A DNA stretch of 64,000 nucleotides from Epichloe hybrida (lineage: Eukaryota > Ascomycota > Sordariomycetes > Hypocreales > Clavicipitaceae): positions 3,286,001-3,350,000 of the forward strand of contig JAFEKR010000006.1 in NCBI GenBank assembly GCA_019022495.1, in the 5' to 3' direction. Made by a program: the position numbers and the translations under genes. The notes under the pieces were generated by a model. It was not told where the DNA came from, did no database searches, and saw nothing but the letters and a program-made list of their open reading frames with translations. Shown here in pieces: positions 11,115 through 23,800 of this stretch (position 1 is the first letter of the stretch; the number at the start of each line of letters is the position of its first letter).

Positions 11115-13559
11115 CTCTCTTTTCTTTTTGTTCATTGCTTAACGTGGTGCAACAAGGTAGAGAATTTTCGTAGAGACTGTTTCATCGATGGAGTAGATTC
11201 AAGCCAGGAAACTGCGTTACCGAGCATCCCCGAGTCCCCAAGTCGTCATGTCCCGACGTTATAGCTCGCTACCTCGTACATAGTACGGAGTACTAAGTAC
11301 CTACCCCGGATCGAAGATTGCGCCATCATGGGGTTATCGTTGGACCCGACGGGTATCCCGTTGGCTCACTTACGCGCTTATGTAGACCAGAGATCAGAGA
11401 CTTAGGCGAAGCCTCCCGGTCATCGGCCGAGAAGGGAGGGGGGAATCGGAGTCTAAAAAAAGCACGCACCGACATCGCTTTCGCGGAAGCGATGTGATGT
11501 GCATGACCCCGCAAAACAGACTCAGACACTCGGAGTCAAACACCACCACCACGACTGATCCCTCAGCCCGCTTCCGATGCAACAGCGGCAGGAGCCAATG
11601 ACATGAGGTGATTCTAGGTTATACTGGGTGATTTTGTTAGGCGCAGTGCGACGACGGGGCTCCATCCATCCCTCCTGCCTCTTCAGCGATAATTGTCCGT
11701 TCGGCCATTGCTTCCTGAATTTATCGCCAACACCGGCTCAATGCATCACGAGGTTTGTTCTTCCACCTCGTCACATCGTCACCTCGTCACCGGACCTACC
11801 GTCCCTATTTACCATGATAATGCCTCAATTCTCTCGACTCTGCACCCCCGCTTCAGCCTGGCGAGCGGTCACCAATCATCAAGACTTACCTTGCTTGCCT
11901 TGGCCATGATCTCTGACGAGGCCTTCCGCAAGTTCTTTGCCGGCGATGGATGCACGTTGGTCAGCATCGCAGGGTACCTTCATGGGTATGGTTCGGCATG
12001 GTTCCAGGGACACCATGGCTGCCCTGTCCTCGACTCCTCGTGGATGATTGGCTCGAGGCGGTTGAACGGGCTGAATCCTTCCCTTGTTTTTTTTTGCGAA
12101 AACTGCCCCTTGTCCGCAGGACAGGATGAAACTCCAAAGCGCAAACTTGTCTCGCAACTTCGTCCTTCAACTTGTACGAGAAGCTGTTGTTCTTCCATCT
12201 ATCAAAATGCATGAATTTCCTATCCAGGTATGATTAAGGGGGCTGTGGGCCGCACACAGTGCCTGCCACTGCCGCCACACGGCCCTCACGCCAAAGAAAG
12301 TATTTCCACTAACAACCAACAACAGTTGATCCTGCCACTTTTCCATTGAGCGACTTCTCATCACATCATCGCGCCGTGCCAATTTCCATTCCCACCTTAC
12401 AATACACCTTGACTTGACCGATGGCCGCGTTGCCTCTTCTGTGTTGGAATCAGGCAACATATATGCAGGTGCGTGAAGAGGGCAGGAGAGCGGCAGCCAA
12501 CCCAAGGCCCGGAAGCGAATCATGCTTCTTTCCAGCCCACGAGGGTAGTATTCAAGGATCAATGTCCAGAATTCTCACCCTGTAGCATCCATTTCGTCCT
12601 CGCAAAGGGTCAGTTGACTCTTTAGAAGACATGGGGGGGGACAACCGACGATCTCTGTGTTGCCTACGAAGTAGAGTTTGCGTGATTGACATGGCCTTTG
12701 CCTAGTGCTGGCTGTGTCTTTTGCGGTAAAAGGTTCAGGCAGGCGTGTTCACTCACAGAAACTAGTCAGGGCTGATCCAACCATGTCAGTCTCTCCTTCA
12801 TCCGGGCAGCACGAAACCGCACTTCACCTGCTTGTCTTCCTGGAAACCCAACTTCATCCATCTGATCAGCTGAGGGCTTCGGCTGCAGATCTTCAAGGCA
12901 GGCACATCAAAACTGGGCTCTATCAGACCAGGTCGAAGTGGCCCACCCGAAAGGTTTGTCGAAGGTCTGCTGCATGAAAGCCTTGCATCATCGTCATCCT
13001 CATTTGAGTCCTGGCTTGTCACTGCTGAGCCAAAAAGTCGCAAAGAAGAATGCAAGTCACATTTGCTGACCCATCCTAGTTGTTGTTGTTGTGTTGGAAA
13101 CAACCTAGAAGTTTCATTAGCTTCGCCGACCTGCCCCATTGGTTCAATATTCTTCCTCCTTCCTTGCAGAATATCCCTGGACGTCGGCCAACCTCTGCAC
13201 CACCTTTAGCGAAAGTTGGCGAAAGCCGAACGTTGGCCGAGGCAGCTTTATCTGGAAAATTCTTGGAATAAAGGATGCGGCCCCAGAGGCTTCCAGACTA
13301 GCTCAAGTTGAAAGCAGAGCGATTAAAAGTCATAAGTCATTGCCCACTAGAGTATGCATCTGCCCATCACACAAGCTGCCTCGTGCATATTTAAACCAAG
13401 AGATCCACCCCCTTCATATCCATTGTCTAATGATGCCGCAGTTCCTCCATCTCAACCAATCAAGAGTTTCGCACCCTGCTTTGCAGTACAACAACGCTCA
13501 ACTCTATACAGCCTTCTTGTGTGAACCACATTCTTCAATTCATCTTTCATCCTCGTGCT
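11115..13559. other. Long intergenic region, no gene seen
   Basis: About 2.4 kb with only short frames on both strands, no recognisable domain and no transposon ends. It separates the decayed region from the transcription factor and includes that gene's promoter, which is CA/CT rich just before 13560. Confidence 0.45.
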
Positions 13560-15414
13560 ATGCCCCCTATTGGTTCATTCCGGGGCTGCAACGCTTGTTA
13601 CATATGGAAAAAGAAGGTGCGTGTCTGTGTCTGTGTCTTGTCTGTGCAGTACAAGCATCATGGGGGACGTGACTAACGTCTGCATGTGTCATTGCTTCTA
13701 CACTTTGTAGTGCGAAGGTGGACAGCCGTGTGTTCGATGTGCGGAAAGGTTCATGGCCTGTGTTGGCGTTGGGGAGCAACGATTCAAGTGGAAGCAAGGT
13801 CTCAAACTTCCTAAAGGCTCGGCTAGTCTGCCCTCAGCTTTCGACATCCCCGTTGATCCCCAATTTCAGCCATCAGGTTACGAAAAAAATGTCAACACGA
13901 ACGCTCCCTCTGTTCACGAAACCAACCTGACTCCGGCACAGATTCCTAGAAACTACACTGCACCACGGCTAGTTTTTAACAACAACAACTCGGCTCCACC
14001 ACCACCAGGTCCTGGGAACATCGCCATTCAACAACGTCCAAACTACGAAGGCAGCATGGGCCTCCCGTCGGGCTCTAGCAAAAGCACAATTCTCCCTCCC
14101 GTAGGTGTCCCGCTAGACATTGAAGCTCCCAAAGTGTACCCACCAAATTTATCAGATGGCCCTGGGCCGAACTGCAAGTTTCATTGGATAATACTCCTCG
14201 ATCTTCCTCGTGAGCATGGTCCTTCGCGAGCCATGAACGCGTGCGTCCTCTTATTCCAACGTCTCATGGAGCATGCCAGAGTCCCGTGTGCAGCCTCCAT
14301 GCTGACCTTCTGGAATATGCTGGATCACGCAACTAAAGTGCTAGAGTTACCCAAGGCAGAGAATGGAGATACAAAGTTTGCTATGAAACTCTACAAGTAC
14401 TGCGAGTTGTTCTGGTGCTCGGGCGGAAACTCACTCCGAGGATACGGTGAAGACCTGGACTGCCTGATGAGAATCGTCAGCCAGTTGAGTCCTCATGACA
14501 AGCAGATTGGTGAGGACCCGCGGAATATAATTGTGCGAAATGCCCTCAACGCCTTGGCGACTGATGTGGTGAGTCTCTTTTTTCTTTCTTTTTACTTTCT
14601 AACCACCATGAATAAACTAGCTTTCCTATTCCCGCCAAGTTTTCTAATATGAAGCACAGTTGGTCGACACAATGATCAACTCAGACGCCCCCCTCGGAGC
14701 CTGGCTCTACCACGTCTCAAGACTATCAGCGCCGCAGAACCTCCTCAGTCCCAACTGCCAAATACACCACTACTGCTTCAACTTGCACGTCTACGCGATG
14801 ATGCCAAAGCTGATCCGCCACCCGAGCGAGAACAAGGACAAGATACGCACCTATTACCTCCTCAGTCTCGACTCCTACCGCCACATCGACTTGACGGTGG
14901 CCCGCCCCGTCCGCGCGCCTAGGCGAAGACCATGGCCGTCCGTTGCCGAGCGAGCCTGTCACAGGGAGTCGCAGGCCATTCGCATCGCCATCAGCATCAC
15001 TCTCAACGCTTTTCTGCAAAAGTGGGATATGCTCCTCCCGCGAGCGGCTGGTGGAAGGAGCACTCCCTGCTGTGCGTGGACGCAATCCAGCTCCAGCTCG
15101 CGGAGCAGCAGTCCACGGGGGAAGCACCCTGGCCGTGGTCCGCGCAGTTCATCCCTCACTCTACCTTTGCGGCATACTGTGTCGCCCAGGGCAGCACGAA
15201 GAGTCGGCTACGACAGCTGCTGGATAGCCAAAGGAGAGCACCTCCCATGTGGAACTTTTTGGAGGAGGCGGCTCACTGGCGAGAGGCCCCCTCGAAGCTA
15301 GCTCGCGAGATTCCTTGGTTCCCAGCCTATCGTCCACGGAATGGGCCGGCAGAGAAGGACACGACTGGGAGCAAGGCGCGTGAGTCTATGGATTCATTTT
15401 GCACCGTCATGTGA
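13560..15414 (+). CDS. Zn(II)2Cys6 transcription factor, frameshift near C-terminus
   Basis: Exons 13560-13616, 13711-14568 and 14660 onward. Joining the first two exons creates a complete zinc cluster, CNACYIWKKKCEGGQPC then VRCAERFMAC, spacing C-x2-C-x6-C-x5-C-x2-C-x6-C, the DNA-binding domain specific to fungi. A linker rich in Pro and Asn follows, then a helical regulatory region (FHWIILLDLPREHGPSRAMN to the LDSYRHIDLTVARP segment). Coherent coding then moves from one frame to another between about 15030 and 15055, where no usable intron exists: the first frame ends near LQKWDMLLP and the next begins at SGWWKEHSLLCVDAIQ. The last residues are CTVM, which fits a CAAX box, but the stop overlaps a good GTGAGT donor, so a further exon near 15587 is possible. 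Target genes are unknown. Confidence 0.68.
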
Positions 15415-16133
15415 GTGTCGGTAAGAGCAATAATGTGAGAAAACGAAGCATGATTGATGCTGTTGGAGCTGGTGATGGGCCCCCCCCCCTCTCTTCCCAC
15501 ACAGCTAGCTAAACTTCTGCTCTTTTCATGTTGAAATGTCTTTCATTTTCAACATCCATTTCCTACACCCAACATGCGCATCGCAGGCCTCGGCCGAAAC
15601 CAAAGCTCCGTCAAAGTAGCCAGAAAAAGCTGCATGTCACGCAATCAGCCCCGTACACGCGGTATACATGATAAGTCGGAGCCCGATCTGAGCCCAAGAT
15701 CCACTTTTGGAACTTGGACAGGTAGTATCCTGCACGTTTACACGTCGCCCACTTTTGACGTCGGTCGGTTTCGACAAAGATGCATGGGCGAGGACGGAGC
15801 CCGCTGCTTCGTGTGTTGCCTGTGGAATCGTCATGTGAAGCCGTTCCCCGTGGGGTCGCAGTTGTGATTGCGTTGGGAATCGGAACGGTCAAAACGGTGG
15901 AGCGGTGAAATGCTGGAATGGTGCAACTACAACGCAGCGCAACGCAACGCAACGGGTAGTGGCGGGATGGAGAGAAAGTTACGTGAGAGTACGTACTCTG
16001 GCATACTCCTCCACACCAAGATGTGCCAGAGTCTCAAGGAAGGAGGGATCTGGGCCTCCTGGAAAGAGTAGCAATCGGATTCATGTTCATGTATAAATGG
16101 ATAGATTGGATCCTCATGGTTACTACATACTAT
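15415..16133. other. Intergenic between regulator and sedolisin
   Basis: Includes a possible last exon of the regulator (acceptor GCATCGCAG ending at 15586, with a short frame ending near 15662). Otherwise nothing is recognised. The flanking genes are convergent. Confidence 0.4.
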
Positions 16134-18252
16134 CTACAGATTAATAAAGTACTGCAACATGTCCGGAAACCTGGGGGTTCCCAGTCCAGAGACAGGATCC
16201 CATCCTGGGACGGCTGAGAAACCGTTGTTACCACAAGCACTAGGGTACCTTGCCCCATAGGCACCTCCCAAACGCTGGTCACCCTTTGTCACATCCGTGA
16301 AGAGAGGCTTCTTGGCATCATACGCCTGGTACAGAGCGGGGTTGGCGAATCCGATAGGACCCTTGCCAAGATTCAACCGCTTCTCATTTGCGAGATTAAG
16401 GAGGCTCGCTACGATTGGCGCGCTCATCGAGGTTCCGCCGCTGAGACCAAGTTTCCCACCAACGACAACGACGCCGTTGTCGCCCACGGCTGCGATGTCA
16501 GGGTACGCGCGGCCGTTTCGGTTGTAGACACCACCTTCGGAGGGGATGACACCGTCGGTGGTGTTGTAGGCAAAGTAGTTGGGGTTGTGGCGGAGGAGGT
16601 AGTTTCCGACTGCCTTCGATTGCCAGGGAGGCGTGTTGAAGATGTTGCTGAAGCCGCCGCCTGATGAAAAGCGCGTGGTGGCAATCTCAGGGTCGCCGAC
16701 TTTACTGCCCTTGGGGAGTGTCGTTGAGCCAACAGAGGTGACGAAAGGGCACCCTGAGGGATTGTCGGGGACAAATATATCGTGATGAGGTCCGAGGCAG
16801 TAGCCAAATGGACTAGCAACACCGTCGTCGCCGCTGGCAATGACAACAGAGATGCCTTGCAAACCGAGCTTCATGAACTCGTTGCATTGACGCTATTAAG
16901 CAAGTCAGCTGATTTGTGTTTCTCATAGGGTTATGCCAGAGATTCCAGACGGGGGCGAACGACAATACCTTGAGCACGTTTGGAGAGGACAGGTACTCTG
17001 AGCCGCCGTACGAGATAGAAATGACATTGGTCGGCGCAAAAGTGTTGCACATCTCACCAGGGTTTCTATCGGGGTCCTCGGGACAAAACTCTCCGTCGAT
17101 GGCGTCCAGGAAAGCGAGGAAGACATCCGCCTGGCTGTTGACTTGAAAAAGAGTCGTCTTCTGAGGGTAGATGATGGGGATGGCCATTTGGAAGTCGAGA
17201 TCCGACTCGCCGCCGGCCCGGTCCGGGCTATTGGGAGCAGTGGCACCGTTGATGAGATCCAGCTCAGGGCCAGTACCCGCGGGGATGTTCGGCGCCAGGA
17301 GCTTGTAGAAGGCGTCGAGGTCCTCTTGAGCGTACACGTCACCCAGAGACTCAAAGATGCCAAGAGGGTTGGTGACGTTGGAGAGAGATGCATCGGGAAT
17401 CTTGTACATGGCCTTGATGCATTGAGGTGTGATGTACTCGTCACAGGTGGCCGTGCCGTCTACGAAACGAGACAGCAAGGGTTAGTTATCCCCAAACCAT
17501 ACATTGCGCATTTCTTATTACTGACTATTGCAGGCATCTGCACTTACTTATCTTTGCCTTCAACTCGGCTTCTTGATCCTCGGTAAGTGGCACAAAGGGC
17601 TCTTTGATGGCGTTGACGACGTTCTTCTTGTCCGCTCGCTTGTTTGTCGTGGCGAATGTGGTGCCGGGCAGAACAAAGTCCACGAAGCGGGCGACATCCG
17701 GTGGTAGACTGTACTCATCGGTACCAATGTGATCGTTTCTGGACTGAAGGTTCTCATAGACATGATAGTCGGCCTTGACAAGCGACTGGAGCTTATTAAC
17801 AGTGGTTTCAAACCTAAGCCAGCCTTTGCTCTTGGACAAGGTAATCTTGTCTGCCGGGATTCCCGACTTGACCAGCCATGCTTTGACTGAGTCGATTGTT
17901 TCTTTGGACGGTGCGAACAAATCGGCGACGTTGCTGGCCTTGTAATGCTGGCCATACTTGGCAGACGTGGGATCCGAACTGGTCGAGATATGTCAGTTCG
18001 GCGGTTTCTCCATCCAATGCCCGCCAACCTGGGTTAGACTTACACCTCCATAATATAGTCCATGCCCTTGTCCAGATTTTCCTGCTTCAGGGCAATTCTG
18101 ACCGGAACCCTTTGCTCGCCATTAGCGGCCTCCCGCTTGTTCCACTCCATCGTGTTTGTCATGTCGCGCTTCTCATGGAGCACGTGGGAAACTGAAGGCA
18201 TAGCAGTGCCCATGGCAACGAGGCTAGCGAGCAAAACGAGACTGTTCTTCAT
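16134..18252 (-). CDS. Sedolisin-family (S53) tripeptidyl peptidase, secreted
   Basis: Four exons, 18252-18044, 17978-17548, 17459-16969 and 16892-16134, give 629 residues. A signal peptide (MKNSLVLLASLVAMGTAMP) leads into the S53 pro-domain, recognisable by YIMEVSDPTSAKYGQHY across the first junction and GWLRFETTVNKLQSL. The catalytic domain carries the acidic pair in YAQEDLDAFYKL, the oxyanion aspartate in ASGDDGV and the nucleophile serine in SGGTSMSAP (about residue 532). Near the end DVTKGDQ and GWDPVSGLGTP provide the calcium site. The enzyme removes tripeptides or cleaves proteins in acidic surroundings after autocatalytic activation. All residues expected for activity are present and the exon junctions restore the family pattern, so the gene looks functional. 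Confidence 0.92.
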
Positions 18253-19849
18253 GGCAGATGACAGTTCTGAATAAATTTCCGCTCAAAAATACCCCTCCTA
18301 TCTGCAACGACTGTGCATGTCTCTCGGCCTGGGGGGGGTTTTTTTTTTTCGACAGGGCTCCCACGAGCATTTTAAACCAGTTTTCTTTCTCACCTCATAG
18401 TGGTGACGTCTAGAAGGCCCATCAGTTCGCTCACCAGCAAACGCTTTTCACGGACTAATGCAGTGCACTTTGCTCGATGTGCAGTTCGATGTGCAGTTCG
18501 GGTCCGTGAGCCAACGCCAACAAGCTAGCCGTCGAATCAGGGGCTGGCACTTGCGTTTGTATTCCATCAGAAAGGTGACTTACTGCCGCGGGTTTTCTTC
18601 TTGCGCCGCTAGACCCATCTGCATCGTAACCGGCCGCCCAAGTGTAGTAGCTGCGTCTTGACGGCGACGCGGGGGTTATGCAACAGCATTGGGGCGGCAG
18701 CTATGCCAGCATCGTGTTCCGATGCATCTGGTGTGCATCATCGACTTGCCGTTTTGAGGTTAGGATCTGCGAGCGCCGAGCACCACCCTCCTGCTCCTGA
18801 GTGAGTTCTGACTCCTGGCGCCGTCCCATTTGTGGCTCCCATTCGTGGCATATGCTCCATCCCATGATCCCATCTGTAGCCCGCACGGAGTCATGCCTGG
18901 AGAGGAGACTGGTCGTGGAGATTCTCATCGTAAACAAGTCGGGGTCCTTCGCAAACTGGATCAAAATTGGACAAGCGCAAGGGGGTTGGGACATGGCTAG
19001 ATGGCTAGATGCCGGCCATTAGTGCGGCCTCAGTCCTCAGTCCTCACGAGGCTGATGCTCGATGAGGAAGGTACGAAGCGTGCGGGGCCCGGCTTTCTTG
19101 GATCCCGCTCTAGGCGATCCTTGCGGGCGTCATTGCCCATCGTTGCACAATCTGCGCAGCCGCATTCCCGCATTTCCCGCATTCCTTCTCTCCGGCCCAT
19201 CACACACCTTGGAACAACCATGTACGGAGTTTTCCTGACGTTGCATCGATAGAGACCATTGATGATAAGGCTTGAAAGCGGCAATTTAATCTCGTCACAA
19301 AAGAGGAGAAAAAAAAAATCCCCCGGTTCCTCTCCTCTTAAGCGTGAGCCCCATCTTTGCGCACGCGACGTTAGCCATTCCCGTCGACAAAGAGCGCCAC
19401 AAAGCGTCTGACGCCAACTTCAATCCCATCACCACCATGGTTCCCTAGATGAAGCTGTCACCCCGCCTTTATTTCCGCCGTGAGTCCATGACGTCCCGTC
19501 TCCCTCCTGGAGCATCATGCAGCCTTCATCTGCAAAACCCAACGACAACGAGTACACCCTACATAGGCCACATTCCTGCCCATGGTCATCTAGGACGCAT
19601 CGATCAGTCAGTTTCAGGTACATCATGTACTACAACAATGGATGGAAGCGTCTCGTCTTCACTGCTCTTCGTTGAGCCCCCTCACGTCATTCTCAGAAGA
19701 GCCAAATATTCTGCGCGTACTCCGTAGAGCTTCGCATGTTATCGTACCCCGTAGTTGCCACTACATCTGCTTCTACTACGGACTACACTTCCATATGCTA
19801 AAACAAGCAAGACCTTCGAACCAAGGGTTGAAGAATAATAACAGGTTTT
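18253..19849. other. Intergenic, no gene seen
   Basis: Holds the promoter of the sedolisin gene, a poly-G/poly-T run near 18331-18350, and a 12-bp direct repeat in two copies at 18474-18497 (unit TCGATGTGCAGT). Short frames show no known domain. Confidence 0.45.
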
Positions 19850-20510
19850 ATGGGTGTATACGACTTCTGAGTTGCGAATAGCCAACCAGTCGTCATGAGG
19901 ATCCATATCTGGACACTAACCAGGTCGTGCCTTATATGCTCGACATTTGGCGTCGAGATTGATATTGACAGGGCAGTCTTTGTTCAGTCTCATCATAACG
20001 CTGAAGATCTGTTTTCCCGTCCACAAAGTCCTTGGTACCAGAACGGTGGGGGTTGGTAGTTCTATTTGCGTGCCAGTCTCCATCATGTGCACGCATATAA
20101 AGTCCAAGATTTTCCGGTCGTGGGATCGATCTTTGCCACTAAGCAGAAAAGCAGCTGTGATGAAATCTTGCGTCGCTGCAATGATGGGCTCGCCGTTCTT
20201 GGGTGTGGCAAGATTGTACTTGACACCCATTAGGTTAATAGCCTCAGCTCTCGCCTCCTAAAACGTGAAGGTTCAATTCATCACCATCGACATCAGCGAC
20301 CAAAGTGGCCGATACAGTGTGTCCATGAGTCCTGGCAGGTATCGCATTTTCCGCAGGTGCCCCAGAAACTCGTTGGATCTAGTCAGGACGCTTCGTACCA
20401 GCCTGGGATTGAACGGTACATGTCGATATGTAGCTCGGTTGCTTTCGATGTCGTAGAGTAATCGATCAGGAACCTCTAGGACAGCTTGATTCACGATATC
20501 TTGGTTTGGC
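19850..20510 (-). pseudogene. RNA polymerase III largest subunit (Rpc1), rearranged pseudogene
   Basis: The fragment starts at a true splice acceptor (20511-20512) and reads NQDIVNQAVLEVPDRLLYDI, as in the N-terminal part of Rpc1. It soon loses the frame; a decayed CIGHFGR recalls the zinc-binding GHFGH motif. It then jumps directly to ADVDGDELNLHV, a damaged version of the catalytic NADFDGDEMN loop, shifts frame again, and continues with EARAEAINLMGVKYN, then GEPIIAATQDFITAAFLL, ending near VNINLDAKCRAYKARPG. There a stop (TAG, where CAG for Gln is expected) interrupts, yet coding similarity resumes as CPDMDPHDDWLAIRNSEV. Several hundred residues are missing between the two parts. The kept intron border shows copying at DNA level rather than through mRNA. 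Confidence 0.82.
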
Positions 20511-20834
20511 CTGGAGAGAAGAAAGAAGTGGCTCAGTCAGCAAAAACTTGGTCTTTAGGTCTGGCGCAGTCCTGCATTATCCACGGCTCGCGGCCGGAGC
20601 ACACGGTGAGGTACAACAAGCTGCTGCTTGGGAAGAAAAAAATTGATGTTTTGTGACAAATGATGGTTTTCTTCCCGTTCAATCTCATTTCATCATCCAA
20701 CCTTGTCGCTCAATCTAGGTCATGCTATATTCGATCATATTTGCAGATACGTTGAACCATACGTACCCACGCCTTTGTAGTGGTCGTCGCCTCTCAGACA
20801 CAGTCGCATATCATCAAAGTCTTCACATTACTTC
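20511..20834. other. Short gap, possibly upstream intron of the rpc1 relic
   Basis: A CTGAC branch-like site lies next to the acceptor at 20511, so part of this gap is probably intron sequence of the duplicated copy. The rest is the 3' flank of the phospholipase gene. Confidence 0.4.
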
Positions 20835-23800
20835 TTATCGTTTCGCACCCTTTTTCTCAATCGGCTTACCCGAAAGCATCTGCGACAACACAAAATGATT
20901 CACATCCTCATCCGCCCAATAGCTCATGTGTGACGCGATAGTGTTGAGAGGATTGAAGTCCAACGCACTTCTATTGCCATGGAGATTAGCGTGCGGAATG
21001 TTCTTTTTTTTTAGTACGTGCTCTTGACTGGATGACTTACTCTTGGATGTTGTAATCAACACGACCGTTTCGATTCAGCGCTCGTACCTTGGCTTCTTCC
21101 ATTCGCATCTTGCGAGCCTTGCGAGATTCATCATTGAGATGCACAATCATTTCGTTGTCATGGACCGTATCATGGCGTTTCTGGAAAGTCGAATACAGTG
21201 TTTCCAGCTCATCGTCAATGAGCGTCACCGAGTTTCCATTATCATGCACGCGGCGCCCTCTTGCTGCATCTGCTGCGAGCTGTCTTTTCCTTTCATCTGA
21301 TAATTCTGCCGCCTCCTGACTTCCAGTTGCTCCTGTACCTGTATTTTTGCCCGTTGAAGACCCTTGATGACGCTCCTCGACCGTCAGCCTCGCGACTTCC
21401 TCGTTGGTAATACCCAGGCTGCGATTGAGAATGTTACTGGCGATTCCAGCACTCAAGCTTGACCATAGATCGCTGACGCTTTGCCCTACCTTGGCTCCGA
21501 TTCCGGTCAAGCCCTGCGGTGTGACGTTGCTGAATATGCCTCTCTTTGTGTATGGCAACGCCTGAGGCTTCAGAGAAGCCATGGCTCCGGATATGAGTGG
21601 CTCCATTCTGTAGCTGATCGGATCCGAAGGGTGGAAAATATTGAAGAGTTGGCTAACTTTTGGTGATGAAACCGATTTTGGTAGTCCGCTATTCGCAGAA
21701 TTGCTGTCGCGTCCCGTGCCCGCTGGTGTCGCTAAGAACGGATCATCCATTTCTTCAGAATTGAGGGGACTCTCTGAAGGCAAGCCATGAAGAGAGTGCC
21801 GTGCAGCTATCGTGCTGATCCATATTGTCAGCACCGGAGAAAATAAGTTGTGCATCGTATAATAGCTTACCGTCCCTTTAGCATCTGGAATAGCCCCACG
21901 GGGGAGCCGAGACAGTAGAAGTCGTGCGCGTCGAAGTCAAATTCAAGTTCCTCGTCTTTGGGCCTAATGTCTGGTCGACTGTGAGGTGTCGGCCAAAAAC
22001 GTAGGGATTGCCTTGTCTCGTCAAAGGTTTGTATTTCCCGTTGCCGACACAAAACATCGAAAAAGATGGCAGAGCCCAGAGAATGGCCCATAAGATGTAC
22101 CTTGCCCTTGAATTCTGGATTCCTCTCTCTGAAAAGCTTTAATATTCGGTTGGTCTCTGCAACTACAACTCGGGATATTTCTTCCCGGTAGGAGCTCTGA
22201 TACAACAGAACATCGAGCGCGAGATCTGAAATGAGTGACCTGGCGAAAGCCACTCCCTCTACCGTTATGTCCTCGAGTGAAGGGTCTGCCAAGAATTTCA
22301 GTCAGTTGCTCTTTGGCAAGATACAGTCTTGAAAGGAGTCTTACACTCATCTTCTTCGCCTGTAAGTTCTCCCAAATCAGACTCGCCTTTCTTCTGGCGC
22401 TGTCTGGGGAATTCAATCAAGTGTCTCCAGCAAACCGGAAGGACTTGGACCCTACAGTTTCCTGGCCCAGGACCAAGCTCCGAGTTTAAGGCTTTCAAAT
22501 CAGCTGAGTTGCTGTACACCGATTTGATCGTCTTACGCAGGATGTTGACATCGTGCACGAAATTCACGCTCTCCACTCTGTTGAGCAAGTTAGCCTTACT
22601 CGGCCAAGACAACTCCATATGTCTCACAACGTACCGCAGGCCAAGCCGCTGACCTATACCATGGGTGACGAGAACCAAGTGCTCAATCTCACGATTCTGA
22701 GCTTCTCCAGCTCGCGCATTGTAGTCGTCCTGTATTTCCTGTTCGTCACGCTTCCGTATTTTTTCCTCCGTCTCTTCCTCATTTTGGCCTTCGCCCTCCA
22801 TCAGGGAGGATAGCTGGCGCTGTAAGTTTGCCTCCCGCTGTTCCGATTCTTTCTTGATAACCTCTTCATAACCTACATCATCGAAAGAGTCTCGCGTGGT
22901 CGGTGGTGCTGATCTCCTCTTCAAGGGTTTCTGTTGACGTTCGTCCAGACCTGGTATACTTGGAGTTTCAGATGACACGCTTATGTCCTCCTTTTCTCTA
23001 GTCTTTTTTGACTCTGAGTAACCTCGAACAAGTTTAACGCCGCTCATGTAGCCTCCGCCAGCAAACCGTTCATACACTGAGGCAGCAACCCATGATAGCA
23101 TACCGTCCGTTGTCATCCAAGCGGTCTTATCATCCTCGTACGTCGCCACATTATTCATGTAGGCACCAAACAGTCGATAAGTTGGCAGTTGAGGTTGGCC
23201 TGCAGTGTTTGGAGGCTTGGTTTGTTGAGCGACAGCGTCCGAGGCTCGTTCATCCGTCGATCTAAGTTGGGCGGGGCTGGACGTTCCGGAGGCTTTGCCT
23301 TCGGGCTTGCTTCGAGTCCGAACTAGTGTCGATCATTAGTATCTCGAGTCTTTATCTCTCCCTCGTAGTCACGAACCTGTCAGCCACGGCTTTGTTTTTA
23401 GATATCCCTTTGATTAATTAGTATCATTTAATTCTAACAAACTCGACGCCACTTATTAACAGAAATTAACCTCTTCTAGTTGAGCGGCAAGGTTCTCTTC
23501 ACAAGGCCTGAGGCCAGAACCCTCTTGAAAGAACCAGGTGCCACGACGCGCTGTCACATGAAAAAGTGGTTAGCAGCTTGTCATTGGTTTTGATCGAGCG
23601 CATTTCATATACCTTCGTATATTGGTCCTAGCCAGTAAATTGGAGCTAGCTCTCGCTCCTCAATATCAACGTCGAAAAGATAGTCTTCATTCACGGCTAC
23701 TCGGGTGTGGCCTTCAGCGTCCCCCAAGGAGCTTAACTTTCCAGATCTCGGCCGCTTTACTGGTCGCTTCGGAGAGTTTAGCAAAGGTCCATTTTTCTCT

